NCBI RefSeq assembly: GCF_018394335.1
Contig: NZ_CP074572.1
Coordinates: 744,001-808,000 of the forward strand
Direction: 5' to 3'
DNA: 64,000 bases
Source of the DNA: Shewanella dokdonensis
GTDB taxonomy: Bacteria > Pseudomonadota > Gammaproteobacteria > Enterobacterales > Shewanellaceae
The position numbers and the translations under genes were made by a program. Below the pieces are notes generated by a model. It saw only the letters and a program-made list of their open reading frames with translations, was not told the origin of the DNA and ran no database searches. This document shows positions 40,598 to 50,809 of the stretch, one piece after another (within the stretch, counting starts at the first letter, position 1; the number at the start of each line of letters is the position of its first letter).

Positions 40598-41722
40598 TTA
40601 ACACCCTAATTTCAGCGTCAGGCGATTATCGACGCCGACTTTACGTTGTTCAATTAATTGTAGTGCTGGAATTTGTGACAGCGTCTGGAATGACGGCAAC
40701 TGCAATAAATTGCGGCCAGCAGCGCCAAGAATTTTGGGAGCTTGATACAAAATTAGCTGATCGGCCAAGCCACTACTCACAAAAGCGCCACATAAAATAG
40801 CACCAGCTTCGACTAATACTGAGTTGCAGTCTTGCCCCAGATGTTGCAGCAGCGCCGCTAAATCGATACGGCCATCAGTGCCGGGGAACTGCACACATTG
40901 CACATGCGCTGGCAGCGCCTTGATAAATTCAGAGGGATATGGCTGGCAACTCACCAGCAGCACCGCGCCAGGTAACTGAAGTAGGCGGGCATTAAGCGGC
41001 ATCCGACAAGCACTATCCAGCACCACCCGTAAGGGTTGTAACAGCTCATCTTCGCTGAGTTGTTGCTGCAAATATCCCAACTGCGGATAACGCACATTCA
41101 TGGAAGGATCATCAGCCAGCACAGTTCCAATGCCGGTGATAACTGCACAGTTTAATGCGCGTAGCCGCTGAACATCTTGCCGAGCTGCGGTGCCAGTAAT
41201 CCATTTTGACTCGCCGTTCGCCAGCGCGGTTTTACCGTCAAGACTGGCCGCCAGTTTTACCGTCACATACGGCCGGCCACGTTCCATCCGTGATAAAAAT
41301 CCTGGATTCAGTTGTCTGGCTTCGTCGGCTAACAAGCCGCTGACGACTTCGATTCCCGCATCTTGCAACATAGCAATACCGCGGCCGGCCACCTGCGGGT
41401 TAGGGTCAGTCATGGCAATCACTACCCGTTTCAGGCCGTGCTCAATTAGGCCTTTAGCACAAGGCGGCGTACGCCCATAGTGACTACAAGGCTCCAGCGT
41501 GACATAAGCCGTAGCACCGCGGGCTTTATCGCCCGCCATGCGCCAAGCATTAACTTCGGCATGCGGGCCACCCGCGCGCTGATGCCAACCTTCTCCAACT
41601 ATGGTGCCATGACTATCGACCATAACGCAGCCAACGTTGGGATTGGGGCGAGTGGTATAACGGCCACGGCGAGCCAGCATAATTGCCCGGCTCATCATGG
41701 CGATATCAGTTGTTGACCACAT
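40598..41722 (-). CDS. ribD: Bifunctional pyrimidine deaminase/reductase RibD
   Basis: Performs the second and third steps of riboflavin synthesis: deamination and ribosyl reduction. The deaminase zinc site is HAEVN followed by [17 protein letters not shown]; the reductase domain starts near residue 150 with [23 protein letters not shown]. Start at ATG 41720-41722 ([14 protein letters not shown]), giving 374 residues, a normal RibD. In this sequence it is in frame with nrdR upstream, giving an apparent 533-residue fusion; I think that is one extra base (see nrdR). Confidence 0.93.
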   Translation of the reverse strand: MWSTTDIAMMSRAIMLARRGRYTTRPNPNVGCVMVDSHGTIVGEGWHQRAGGPHAEVNAWRMAGDKARGATAYVTLEPCSHYGRTPPCAKGLIEHGLKRVVIAMTDPNPQVAGRGIAMLQDAGIEVVSGLLADEARQLNPGFLSRMERGRPYVTVKLAASLDGKTALANGESKWITGTAARQDVQRLRALNCAVITGIGTVLADDPSMNVRYPQLGYLQQQLSEDELLQPLRVVLDSACRMPLNARLLQLPGAVLLVSCQPYPSEFIKALPAHVQCVQFPGTDGRIDLAALLQHLGQDCNSVLVEAGAILCGAFVSSGLADQLILYQAPKILGAAGRNLLQLPSFQTLSQIPALQLIEQRKVGVDNRLTLKLGC

Positions 41723-41724
41723 GG

Positions 41725-42178
41725 TTATTTCTTCTGCCAGGCTGGCGATAGCGTCACCAAACTCCGAGACATCCTCAAAAGCGCGATACACAGAGGCAAA
41801 GCGGATATAAGCGACTTTATCTAGCTCAATCAGCTGATCCATCATCAGATTGCCAATCATCTCAGAGGTGACTTCGCGCTCACCTGTGGCACGCAGTGCC
41901 GATTTGATCCGGTTGATGGCTTCTTCGATTTTATCGATAGACACCGGGCGCTTTTCGGCGGCACGTAACATGCCGCCACGCAGTTTGTCTTCATCAAACG
42001 GTTGGCGGGAACCATCACGTTTGATCACCCGAGGCATCACCAATTCCGCGCTTTCAAAGGTGGTAAAACGTTCGTGACATAAAGTACACTCACGCCGCCG
42101 GCGAACCTGATGACCATCGGCCACCAACCTAGAATCAATCACTTTGGTATCGGTCGCACTGCAAAATGGACAATGCAT
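41725..42178 (-). CDS. nrdR: Transcriptional repressor NrdR (apparent in-frame fusion to RibD)
   Basis: Zinc-ribbon/ATP-cone repressor of ribonucleotide reductase genes. Start at ATG 42176-42178 ([17 protein letters not shown]), with the second cysteine pair in CTLCHERF; the ATP-cone follows from [18 protein letters not shown]. The sequence reads without a stop through [10 protein letters not shown] into the RibD start. Removing one A at 41725-41731 creates TAA after GAAGAA, giving a normal 150-residue NrdR ending AIASLAEE with the ribD ATG two bases beyond. Because this assembly carries many one-base indels, I prefer two genes. Confidence 0.85.
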
Positions 42179-42227
42179 CATGCCTCCTGCGCAAGTCAAC
42201 GGAACGGTTCCTTAGCGGAACAGAAAC

Positions 42228-42255
42228 AAAAATGGCCGCTGAATGCAGCGGCCAT
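42228..42255 (-). terminator. Rho-independent terminator of glyA
   Basis: On the minus strand, stem GGCCGCT/AGCGGCC (plus an AT pair) with a six-base loop, then five T. It lies 30 bases after the glyA stop, so nrdR-rib transcription starts separately. Confidence 0.9.
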
Positions 42256-42283
42256 GCCAGTTTAATCGATCTGTTTAAAAAGG

Positions 42284-43537
42284 TTAACCGTAAACAGGGA
42301 AGCGGGCGCACAGTTCCAGCACTTTGGCTTTGACTGTAGCAATGACGGCTTCATCACTGGCGTTATCCAAGACATCACAGATCCAGCCAGTCAGCAGTTT
42401 GGCTTCTGCTTCTTTGAAACCGCGGCGGGTAATGGCAGGTGTGCCAATACGGATACCGGAAGTCACAAAAGGTGAACGTGGGTCGTTAGGCACTGAGTTC
42501 TTGTTAACCGTGATGTTAGCATGGCCAAGGGCAGCATCGGCTTCTTTACCGGTCAGTTCACGACCGATGAGATCTACCAGCATCAGATGGTTGTCAGTAC
42601 CACCAGAAACGATCTTGTAGCCACGTTCCAGAAACACCTCAACCATGGCCTTGGCGTTGGTCACAACCTGCTGCTGATAAGCTTTAAATTCAGGTTCCAG
42701 CGCTTCTTTAAATGCCACCGCTTTACCGGCAATCACGTGCATCAGTGGGCCACCCTGACTACCAGGGAATACCGCAGAGTTGAGTTTCTTATACAGATCT
42801 TCATCATCGGCGGCAGACAGGATCAAACCACCGCGTGGCCCGGCCAATGTTTTGTGAGTAGTGGTTGTCACCACATGTGCGTGTGGGATTGGGCTGGGGT
42901 AAACACCTGCGGCCACCAGACCAGCAACGTGTGCCATATCCACAAACAGGAAAGCGCCCACTTTATCAGCGATTTCGCGCAATTTGGCCCAGTCAACGAT
43001 ACCGGAGTAAGCCGAGAAACCACCGATGATCATCTTAGGCTTATGTTCCAAAGCCAAGGTTTCCAGTTCGGCGTAATCAATCTTGCCCTGTGCATCTACA
43101 CCGTAAGGAATAATATTGAACAGCTTGCCAGAGAAGTTAACTGGAGAGCCATGAGTCAAGTGACCGCCGTGGGCCAGATTCATCCCCAACACAGTGTCGC
43201 CAGGCTGTAACAATGCCATATAAACGGCATAGTTTGCCTGCGAACCTGAATGCGGCTGCACGTTGGCGTAAGTGGCACCAAACAGCTGTTTAGCACGGTC
43301 AATCGCAAGGTTTTCTACAACATCCACATATTCACAACCACCATAGTAGCGCTTGCCAGGGTAGCCTTCGGCGTACTTGTTGGTTAACTGCGAGCCTTGG
43401 GCCTGCATGACCCGTGGACTGGTGTAGTTTTCGGAAGCGATCAGCTCAATGTGTTCTTCCTGACGACGGTTCTCATCTTCAATAGCCTGGAACAGCTCCG
43501 CATCATAATCGGCGATGTTCATACTCTTCTTCAGCAT
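42284..43537 (-). CDS. glyA: Serine hydroxymethyltransferase
   Basis: PLP enzyme that interconverts serine and glycine and supplies one-carbon units. 417 residues. The PLP lysine is Lys229 in [45 protein letters not shown] and SAYSGIVDW are intact. The start [16 protein letters not shown] matches the E. coli N-terminus. It is transcribed toward nrdR, with its own terminator, and is divergent from the hydrolase gene at 43769. I see no glycine riboswitch upstream. Confidence 0.97.
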   Translation of the reverse strand: MLKKSMNIADYDAELFQAIEDENRRQEEHIELIASENYTSPRVMQAQGSQLTNKYAEGYPGKRYYGGCEYVDVVENLAIDRAKQLFGATYANVQPHSGSQANYAVYMALLQPGDTVLGMNLAHGGHLTHGSPVNFSGKLFNIIPYGVDAQGKIDYAELETLALEHKPKMIIGGFSAYSGIVDWAKLREIADKVGAFLFVDMAHVAGLVAAGVYPSPIPHAHVVTTTTHKTLAGPRGGLILSAADDEDLYKKLNSAVFPGSQGGPLMHVIAGKAVAFKEALEPEFKAYQQQVVTNAKAMVEVFLERGYKIVSGGTDNHLMLVDLIGRELTGKEADAALGHANITVNKNSVPNDPRSPFVTSGIRIGTPAITRRGFKEAEAKLLTGWICDVLDNASDEAVIATVKAKVLELCARFPVYG

Positions 43538-43768
43538 TGGTTACTCCAGCTGGACAGTCTTATCGGTAGGGTTGCGCGTATTCTACTCTGCTCTGCGTCA
43601 CAATCCCAGCGCAGCGGGTGATGAAAATCCTTCTGCTAGAAGATGACAGTGTTTCACTTTGCGAACAGCAACCGCCATTTTTTACGCGCCAGCCCGTCAC
43701 TTGCAATACCCTAACAGCAATGCCAGTATCAGGAAACGCTGAGATAACAATCAAGGTAAATATCAGAG

Positions 43769-44716
43769 ATGAAAGTGTTACTGCTGCCACCGCTGCTAGC
43801 ACTGCTAACGGGGTGCGCCAGTTATGTTGCCAGCCAGATTGCCGAGCCACAGCGACATCCCGCCATCATCAATGCGCCGGCAGATTTTTACAGTGCCATG
43901 CAGTTACAACAACACTATGATTGCCAATCGCCTTGTATCCATTATGTTAGCGGAGCACCCTGGCCCCAATCCGCACAGAGCACGGAGCTGCAAGACAGTG
44001 TCTTTGGTGGCAGAACCGAGATAACTGCCAGTGACTTTCAGGTTCAAGGAACCGTGGTGTTATTACACGGTTACGGTGATAACTGGAGCTGGATGACACC
44101 TTGGAGTTTCTATTTTCAGAGCCGCGGCTTTCATACGCTAATGCCAGACTTACCCGGGCAAGCGGGCACCACTGTGGCCGATTTCAGTTTCGGTGCCCGA
44201 GATGTCAATTATCTGGAACCTTGGTTTAATCAACTACCAACAACACGTCCGTTAATCGTGCTAGGGCACTCAATGGGGGCGATAAGCGCGACTTATCTAG
44301 CAAAAGCCATCGCTGCCGATGCTTTGGTATTATTAGCGCCCAGTAGCCCGTTAGCTCAGGCAGCCCCCAGTGCGGCAAAAGCCTTTGATCCTTTTTTGAG
44401 TTTGCTAGTTCCCGATGCCAGTATTAATGCTGGCACCCAACAAGCACTAAAACAACTGCGTATAAAAGATGTTGATACCGATCTTCGGGTCATGCTTAAC
44501 GGTTGGGATAAGCCAACACTGGTTGTGAGTGCCCAGCAGGACGAAGTGATTTCGCAAAGCTGGGCGGCGCAACTGCATAGCTTGCAGATGCAGCAATATC
44601 AGCAACAGGGCAATCATACAGCCGTGCTAAAACCGCATCAGCAGGAACAACAGTTAATGGATAGATGGCTCAAAACCGTGCTGCAACTGCTGGGGTCAAC
44701 ACCAGCAGTGCAGTAA
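43769..44716 (+). CDS. Alpha/beta-hydrolase lipoprotein
   Basis: Predicted membrane-anchored esterase or lysophospholipase, 315 residues, with signal MKVLLLPPLLALLTGC (lipobox LTGC). The oxyanion-side motif LLHGYGDNWSW and the nucleophile elbow GHSMG (Ser168) are present. The acid is probably Asp in QQDEVI near residue 257 and the base His in GNHTAVL near 285. The family is broad, so the substrate cannot be named. Convergent with the reductase gene at 44738 with only a few bases between the two stops. Confidence 0.82.
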   Translation: MKVLLLPPLLALLTGCASYVASQIAEPQRHPAIINAPADFYSAMQLQQHYDCQSPCIHYVSGAPWPQSAQSTELQDSVFGGRTEITASDFQVQGTVVLLHGYGDNWSWMTPWSFYFQSRGFHTLMPDLPGQAGTTVADFSFGARDVNYLEPWFNQLPTTRPLIVLGHSMGAISATYLAKAIAADALVLLAPSSPLAQAAPSAAKAFDPFLSLLVPDASINAGTQQALKQLRIKDVDTDLRVMLNGWDKPTLVVSAQQDEVISQSWAAQLHSLQMQQYQQQGNHTAVLKPHQQEQQLMDRWLKTVLQLLGSTPAVQ

Positions 44717-44737
44717 TGTGGATAGAAAATAAGTGAT

Positions 44738-47181
44738 TCAATAAAGATCGCGGTGATAACGTCCTTGCTGCTGCAACGTTTGCAATTGAGCCTCACCCAA
44801 TAGCTGCTGCAACACTTGTTGTACCCCGGCACCTATGCCTTCGATGGCACCACACACATAGAGATGGGCGCCATCACGCAGATAATGCTGGAGACGGTCG
44901 CCCTCGGCCTCTAGGCACTGCTGCACATATCGTCCATTAGACCGCGACCAGGCAAAATCCAGATGGGTCAACAAGCCTTCAGCCACAAACGCCTGTAACT
45001 CAGCACCATAGTAGTTATCCTGCTCGGCGTAACGCTCACCAAATAACAACCATATGGGCGTTTTATACCCTTGTTGGCGCCGCTGCGCTAAAAACCTAAA
45101 TATGGTGCTAGCCCGGTACCGGCGCCTAGCAGTATCAAAGGCACATCGGCCGGAGGCAGGTGGAAATTGCTATGAGGTTTCAGTCGAACCTGCCATTCAC
45201 TGCCAACTTTGGCTGTTGCCAACGCCCCAGACGCCCGCCCCTCAAAGCCGTTACTGTTAAGCACGCGCCTGACCATCAGTTGCAACGCATTATCCATGCT
45301 AGCAATTGAATAACTACGGGCTGTCAGCGGAGCCGCAGCATTGGCATACGCCTGAGGCGTCAAGCCGTGTTCTGTCACCGTAAACGCTTCCAGATACTGC
45401 GCTTGCGCTTGCCAGAGCGGCATAATCCCGGCGGGGGTGCTGACCATCACGTCACCATCCAGCCCTTGTAGTTGCAAGTGTTGGCGACTGCGGCTTTCTG
45501 ACCATATGGGCAACACCTCAAGAATGTCCCCCGCTTGCCAACTGCCTTGCAGTGCTAGTTCCAGATGATGTACCGGTCTGTCGCTGCCGGGATTAAGACA
45601 GCGGTTTTCCAGCAACGTAGCCGACTGCCAACTATCGGCGGCCAATGATGCATGCTCCAGTTTCAATGTTTGAGCCAGCGCATCACTCCAGTCTTGCAGC
45701 GCTTGTTCGGCGCCACGATCCACCTCTTGCAGTGGCAACAGTGTTGCCGCACCAAGTTCACTGAAGCGCTGGGCTAACCAATGCCCAAACGCGCAGAACT
45801 GCTGATATTGACGGTCGCCAAAGGCCAGCACCGCCACGTTGACATGGTTGAGTTTCACAGCCGCGGCCGCCAACTGCTGCTGGAACAGCAAGGCACTGTC
45901 AGGCGCTTGCCCTTCACCATAAGTAGCGGCGAGTAACAACACCTGTTGATAGGCACCAAACTCCTGCGGCTGCATATTCGCCATAGAGCGCAGATGGACA
46001 CCCTGTCCTTGCTGTTCTAACCAGAGCTTAAGTCGCTGTCCGTACGCTGCCGCAGTACCACTCTGGCTGGCATAGGCGATCAGGGTCGATGCGGTGCCAC
46101 TGGCCTGTTCCTTAGGACGCGCCCGCCGATTGAAAAACAGCCAGATACCGGTAATCGCAAAAGAGCCGAAAGCTAGCCCTGACAAAGACCAAATCACCCG
46201 CCCCGGCAGCCCAAAATAACTGCCAGTATGGAAGGCATACATGTTAGCTAACAGGTAATCACCGCCACGAAGTTCGGCATAACGTTGCTGCTGTAGCAGA
46301 TGACCAGCCGCATCAAATGTCAGCGCAGAATACGCTCTGGAATGAGGCGCATCCGGTTCCAGATAACGCACCCGCACTTCGCCATTGGCTTCACGGGGCA
46401 GATACCAGCGGGCATAACGGCCATCTGGTTTTACTGCTAAAAAGCTACGCCAGACTGCATCGGCATCGGCGCTTATGTTTGCATCGGCCTTGATAGTTGG
46501 CGGTTCTGGAGAAGCCAGCAGCTGTTTGAGCCCACTACGATACCAATCAAAGGCAAACCAAGGGCCTGTCAATGCCATGATAAAGATAGGAATAAATAAC
46601 CAAGTGCCTAAAACGGCGTGAAATTGCCATAAAGCCAGTCGGCCCTTGCTGCCACGCTTCCACCATAACCAGTCTTTAATACTGCTTAAACGATCCGGTG
46701 CGCGCCGGATAAACCCGGCGATCAACAGAATAATCGCCATCAAGGCCGCGGTGCCAGTGATCACACTGCCGATGGAATTGGGCAACAGTAGCCAACGATG
46801 TAATGCCATCACCTCAGCAAAAAATTCGCTAATTGCTGGGCGCGCGCCAAGGATCTCCCCGGTATAAGGATTAAAGATCCGCCATTCCCGCTGCTTGCTT
46901 TGGCGGTCTTGATAAAGTGCCCGCCCCGGCAGTTGAGGTTCAGACTCCAGATAGATGCGTTGCAGCATTTTGCCCGGCAACTGCAACTTAGGGGCAAGCT
47001 CAGGCATTGGCAGCAAACGCTCAGCGACTGCTACTTCCGGCCTCGGCCACATGGCCGTTATATCATCTTCTAACGCCAACAGCGCCCCGGTGGCACCGAC
47101 AACTAACAGGACCAACGCGCTGGCAAGACCCAACCACTGATGAATGCGAAAACTGATTCGCTGACGCCAATTTCCAGACAT
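44738..47181 (-). CDS. PepSY-TM / flavodoxin / ferredoxin-NADP reductase fusion (Fur-regulated; one apparent frameshift)
   Basis: 814 residues after correction. Residues 1-370 carry a PepSY-TM membrane domain with four hydrophobic segments (first at about 18-38). Residues about 385-530 are flavodoxin-like (ASQSGTAAAYGQRL, AATYGEGQAPDSA). A FAD-binding domain (RSYSIAS near 590) and NAD(P)-binding domain (LILLGAGTGLAPYLGF, HLYVCG) follow, as in sulfite reductase flavoprotein-like FNRs. The break is in the A-run 45090-45094; adding one base joins APYLGFLAQRRQQG to LLFGERYAEQDN. A Fur-box-like site lies 10 bases before the start. Probably passes NAD(P)H electrons across the membrane to reduce periplasmic ferric siderophores; substrate inferred. 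Confidence 0.85.
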
Positions 47182-47190
47182 AATCTACAT

Positions 47191-47209
47191 GAGAATGATT
47201 TTTATTAGT
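47191..47209 (-). promoter_or_regulatory. Fur-box-like operator
   Basis: GAGAATGATTTTTATTAGT, 13 of 19 matches to the GATAATGATAATCATTATC consensus, including an intact GAxAATGAT half and TATTA. It lies ten bases before the start of the PepSY reductase, so iron repression is expected. Confidence 0.7.
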
Positions 47210-47305
47210 GTGTATGATACCGATAAAACAATGGCTGGCAACCCCAACGCATTGTCTATGCTGATGAGCAGCATGGCATGGAATAATTAACAACGGGTTA
47301 AATGA

Positions 47306-49234
47306 TCAATAACGGAATTGTTGTACCAGCTCATCCTGAGCCTGCACCAGTTGTTCCAGATGTTGGCTAGCGCTAACAAATCCGCTAATGCCTTGGTAGT
47401 TGTTTTCGGTGATGGCGGCAATCTGTTGCAGATTTGCCGAAATATGTTCCGTGGTACTCTGTTGTTCCACCGCAGCACTGGCTATCTGTTCACTGTTTCG
47501 GCTTACCGTGACGATCAACTGGCGAATATCTTCCATACTGGCATCCGCCTTGGCACTTTGTTGCAGATCGGCATCCATTTGCTGCTGACACTGCTGCATG
47601 AGCGTCACCGTGCTTTGAGCCCCCAGTTGCAACTGCTCAATGATACTCTTAATGGTGTTGGCTGATTCGGCGGTCTGTTGCGCCAAAGTACGCACTTCAC
47701 TGGCAACCACCGCAAAACCACGGCCATGATCACCGGCGCGGGCGGCTTCGATGGCGGCGTTCAATGCCAGCAGGTTGGTCTGTTCTGCCACACCGCGAAT
47801 AACATCCAGCACGCCACCTATCTGCTGCGAAGAGTTATCGACACTTTGCAGCGACAGCGCCGCCTGTTGCAACTGTGCCGCCAGTCGGTGACTTCCTGCA
47901 ATAGTCTCGCGCACCTGTTCACGGCCCAAGTTTACCGCCTGTTCCATGGTCAGCACGCTGTCCAGCGATGCGGCGGCAGACTGTGCCACTTCTTGCACCG
48001 CGGCGCCCATCTGCCCCATAGCAGCGGTGACTTGCAGCGTTTGTTGCCGTTGTTGCTCCAATGATTGGTGGGCATCACCTGCCTGTTGCCGATTCTCGCT
48101 GGCAACTTGTGTTAACTGTGCCGCACCCTGATTCAGTTGCGTCAGTAACTGGCGAATATGCGCCAGTAGCTGATTGGTGCTGTCAGCCAGTAACCCAAAC
48201 TCATTATGACTTTGGTAAGCCACATTACGGGTAATATCGCCGCCCACCGCCGCACGCTGTACGGCTAGCAATTCCAGCAGCGGACGCTTAATGGAGCGGT
48301 AGATATTCACCGCCACCAGCAGCGCCAATAGCAATGATACCCCCAGGAGTCCGAGCGACAACCAGAAGCCCAGTTCCAGTGAGCCGTGGATCTTGTTTGC
48401 ACCCTGCTCCACCCGCTCATGAGCGACCTGATCGACCGTGCCCAACACCGCCGTAGCGTAATCGATACTGCCGCCGGTTAGCTCGGTCAAGGATGCTAAC
48501 TCTGTGGTTGCGGCAATGTATTGCTGTTGCATCTGCAACATTTTATCCAGCAATTCACTGAGCGCCGTGGCTGCTGGCTGTGCGGCAGCATCGCTCCGCG
48601 CCTGTTGTACCGCGTCAGTGGCTCGCGACATGGCAAAATCATCTTCAGCTTCCAGCAGTTGCAACATCGCACTTTGCAGACCGGAAATATCGACGCCCTG
48701 CGCTGCAACAGCCACCGCAGTTTCACGCCATTGATGCCGCAACGCATCCAATTGAGTCAGCGCCTGTAGCTGTGCCAGATGTTGCTGCCCTAAGGTTTTG
48801 CCTTGTGTGAAATAATCTTCATCCAAGCTATCGAGCGGGGAGATTAACGATTGCAGCTCTTCGTTGTCGCCAGCAATCTGTTTCAACTGCGCCAGCGCTG
48901 CCGCAAAGTTTTGCTGTAACTCGCCAAAATTGTTGATAGTGGTGATGGTCAAGTGTTCATCTTTAATACCGGGAACTGTCTTTAGCTGGCGATCCGCATT
49001 CAGTAACACTTGTGCTAAGGCGTTGGCTTTCAGCACCAGAGGCGTGGTTTTGTCGGTCATCGTTGCGACCTGATGCCGCACCTGCGCTGATGCGAGCATA
49101 TTGGTAACGCTGCCAAACAGCAGGCACAACACCAACAACAACAGCCCAAGCATCACTTTTTGAGTGAGTGATAGTCGCATCCGCGCCAGTAGTGCATGCG
49201 GAAGTTTTGACACATTTGACAAGAGTCTGACCAT
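47306..49234 (-). CDS. Methyl-accepting chemotaxis protein with a helical periplasmic domain
   Basis: Chemoreceptor of 642 residues. Membrane helices lie at about 27-50 and about 290-318. The periplasmic region between them (about 240 residues) is all-helical and Gln/Leu-rich, without Cache motifs; its size fits a helical bimodular (HBM) or extended four-helix sensor. A HAMP domain follows, then the signalling helical hairpin with the tip [36 protein letters not shown]. No C-terminal CheR-binding pentapeptide is seen. Divergent from macA across 306 bases. The ligand is unknown. Confidence 0.9.
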   Translation of the reverse strand: MVRLLSNVSKLPHALLARMRLSLTQKVMLGLLLLVLCLLFGSVTNMLASAQVRHQVATMTDKTTPLVLKANALAQVLLNADRQLKTVPGIKDEHLTITTINNFGELQQNFAAALAQLKQIAGDNEELQSLISPLDSLDEDYFTQGKTLGQQHLAQLQALTQLDALRHQWRETAVAVAAQGVDISGLQSAMLQLLEAEDDFAMSRATDAVQQARSDAAAQPAATALSELLDKMLQMQQQYIAATTELASLTELTGGSIDYATAVLGTVDQVAHERVEQGANKIHGSLELGFWLSLGLLGVSLLLALLVAVNIYRSIKRPLLELLAVQRAAVGGDITRNVAYQSHNEFGLLADSTNQLLAHIRQLLTQLNQGAAQLTQVASENRQQAGDAHQSLEQQRQQTLQVTAAMGQMGAAVQEVAQSAAASLDSVLTMEQAVNLGREQVRETIAGSHRLAAQLQQAALSLQSVDNSSQQIGGVLDVIRGVAEQTNLLALNAAIEAARAGDHGRGFAVVASEVRTLAQQTAESANTIKSIIEQLQLGAQSTVTLMQQCQQQMDADLQQSAKADASMEDIRQLIVTVSRNSEQIASAAVEQQSTTEHISANLQQIAAITENNYQGISGFVSASQHLEQLVQAQDELVQQFRY

Positions 49235-49540
49235 AAACAGCAGCTTTCCCGGAACCTACCCCTGGACAATGACCGAGTTTAAGACGTTTTGATGACACGC
49301 AGATGACAGTGAGCGCCGCCAAACGGTTACCGACAAGCGCCGTAAATTATTTCAAAAAGTTAATATTTATAAGGAGATGTGTCTGTAGCAACGACATCTC
49401 GGGGGTTTGTACAAACTTTTGAGGAAATTTACGTAATCCTTACACTTTTCCCATTTGCAGCGCTACCTATGTCGATATACTGCCGACATTACTAATTTTC
49501 GGCCCACAGGTCCGACAGGCATCAGGATAAAACTGCCAAA
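49235..49540. promoter_or_regulatory. Divergent gap between chemoreceptor and macA
   Basis: 306 bases. It holds a weak hairpin GAGATGT/ACATCTC at about 49374-49400. No clear operator or additional gene was seen. Confidence 0.3.
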
Positions 49541-50806
49541 ATGAAAAAGTCTTCCAAACGCAAACTGGTGATCTTGGTGATCATCGCACTGGTTGTACTG
49601 GCTGCCGTGCTGTTCGTTACGATGCGTAAGCCGCCAGCGCCAAGCTACGCGACTGAAGCGGTACACCGTGGCAACATTGAAAACACTGTGCTAGCCAACG
49701 GCATGTTGCAAGCCTATAAGCTGGTAAGTGTTGGTGCCCAGGTATCGGGGCAGATCAAAAACCTGCCAGTGACCTTGGGGCAGCAAATCAAAAAAGGCGA
49801 TTTGATTGCGCAGATAGACAGCTTGAGCCAACAGAATAATCTGAAAGAAGCCCAAGCATCACTCAACAGCATCAATGCGCAATACCGAGCAAAACAGGCA
49901 CAAATCAAGCAAGCGCAGCTGGAATATGACCGCCAGAAAGCGATGCTGGCAGACAATGCCAGTTCTCGCGCCGAATATGAAAGTGCTGATGCCACGCTGA
50001 CGGTTTACCAAGCGGAACTGAAACAGTTACAAGCGCAAAAAGAACAGGCAGAAATTCAAGTCGACAGCGCCAAAGTCAATCTGGGGTACACCACCATTAG
50101 TGCGCCGATGGATGGCACTGTGGTTTATACCGCCGTTGAAGTCGGTCAAACTGTGAACGCCAATCAAACCACCCCGACCATAGTGGAGATTGCTCAGTTG
50201 GATACTATGACCATCAAGGCCCAGATCTCCGAGGCCGATGTGGTGAACGTCCATCCAGGGCAGGAAGTGTATTTCACCATTCTCGGCAAGCCGTACCACA
50301 AGTATCGCGCCAAACTACGTGCCATCGAACCGGGCCCGACCTCCATGGATGGCAACGACAAAGATATGACCTCCAGCGATTCTGATGCCATCTATTTCAA
50401 CGGGTTGTTTGATGTTGAGAATCCCGATCGCATATTGCGCATTGGCATGACCGCACAAGTGTCTATCGTATTGAAACAAGCCAAAGATGTGTTGCTGGTG
50501 CCCGCACAAATCCTGGTGCAAAAGAGTGGCCGCCCTCAAAATACCGCGGCTAAAAACTCAACACCTGCGGCCTCACAGCCATCTGCTGGCGAACATAAAC
50601 GTCCGGTAACGAATAACGCTGGCGTTAACTATCTGGTGCCAGTGCTGGTAAATGGGCAGGTGCAATATCGTGATGTCAAAGTCGGCATCAATAACAAAAT
50701 CAATGCTGAAATTACTGACGGGCTCAAAGAGGGTGAAGAAGTGATCATCGGCATGCCGTCCTCTGACAGTGATAATCGTTTCCGTCGCCCGCCAATGAGA
50801 TTTTAA
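49541..50806 (+). CDS. macA: MacA-type periplasmic adaptor of an ABC efflux pump
   Basis: Membrane fusion protein of the MacAB-TolC macrolide/peptide/lipid export family, 421 residues. An N-terminal anchor helix (about 8-28) precedes a first barrel/lipoyl half (GAQVSGQIKNLPVTLGQQIKKGDLIAQID). A coiled-coil hairpin (about 90-180) is followed by the second lipoyl half (LGYTTISAPMDGTVVYTAVEVGQTVNA) and a beta-barrel. The C-terminal region holds a low-complexity Ser/Ala/Pro insert near 325-355. The macB start is three bases after the stop. Confidence 0.92.
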   Translation: MKKSSKRKLVILVIIALVVLAAVLFVTMRKPPAPSYATEAVHRGNIENTVLANGMLQAYKLVSVGAQVSGQIKNLPVTLGQQIKKGDLIAQIDSLSQQNNLKEAQASLNSINAQYRAKQAQIKQAQLEYDRQKAMLADNASSRAEYESADATLTVYQAELKQLQAQKEQAEIQVDSAKVNLGYTTISAPMDGTVVYTAVEVGQTVNANQTTPTIVEIAQLDTMTIKAQISEADVVNVHPGQEVYFTILGKPYHKYRAKLRAIEPGPTSMDGNDKDMTSSDSDAIYFNGLFDVENPDRILRIGMTAQVSIVLKQAKDVLLVPAQILVQKSGRPQNTAAKNSTPAASQPSAGEHKRPVTNNAGVNYLVPVLVNGQVQYRDVKVGINNKINAEITDGLKEGEEVIIGMPSSDSDNRFRRPPMRF

Positions 50807-50809
50807 TTG

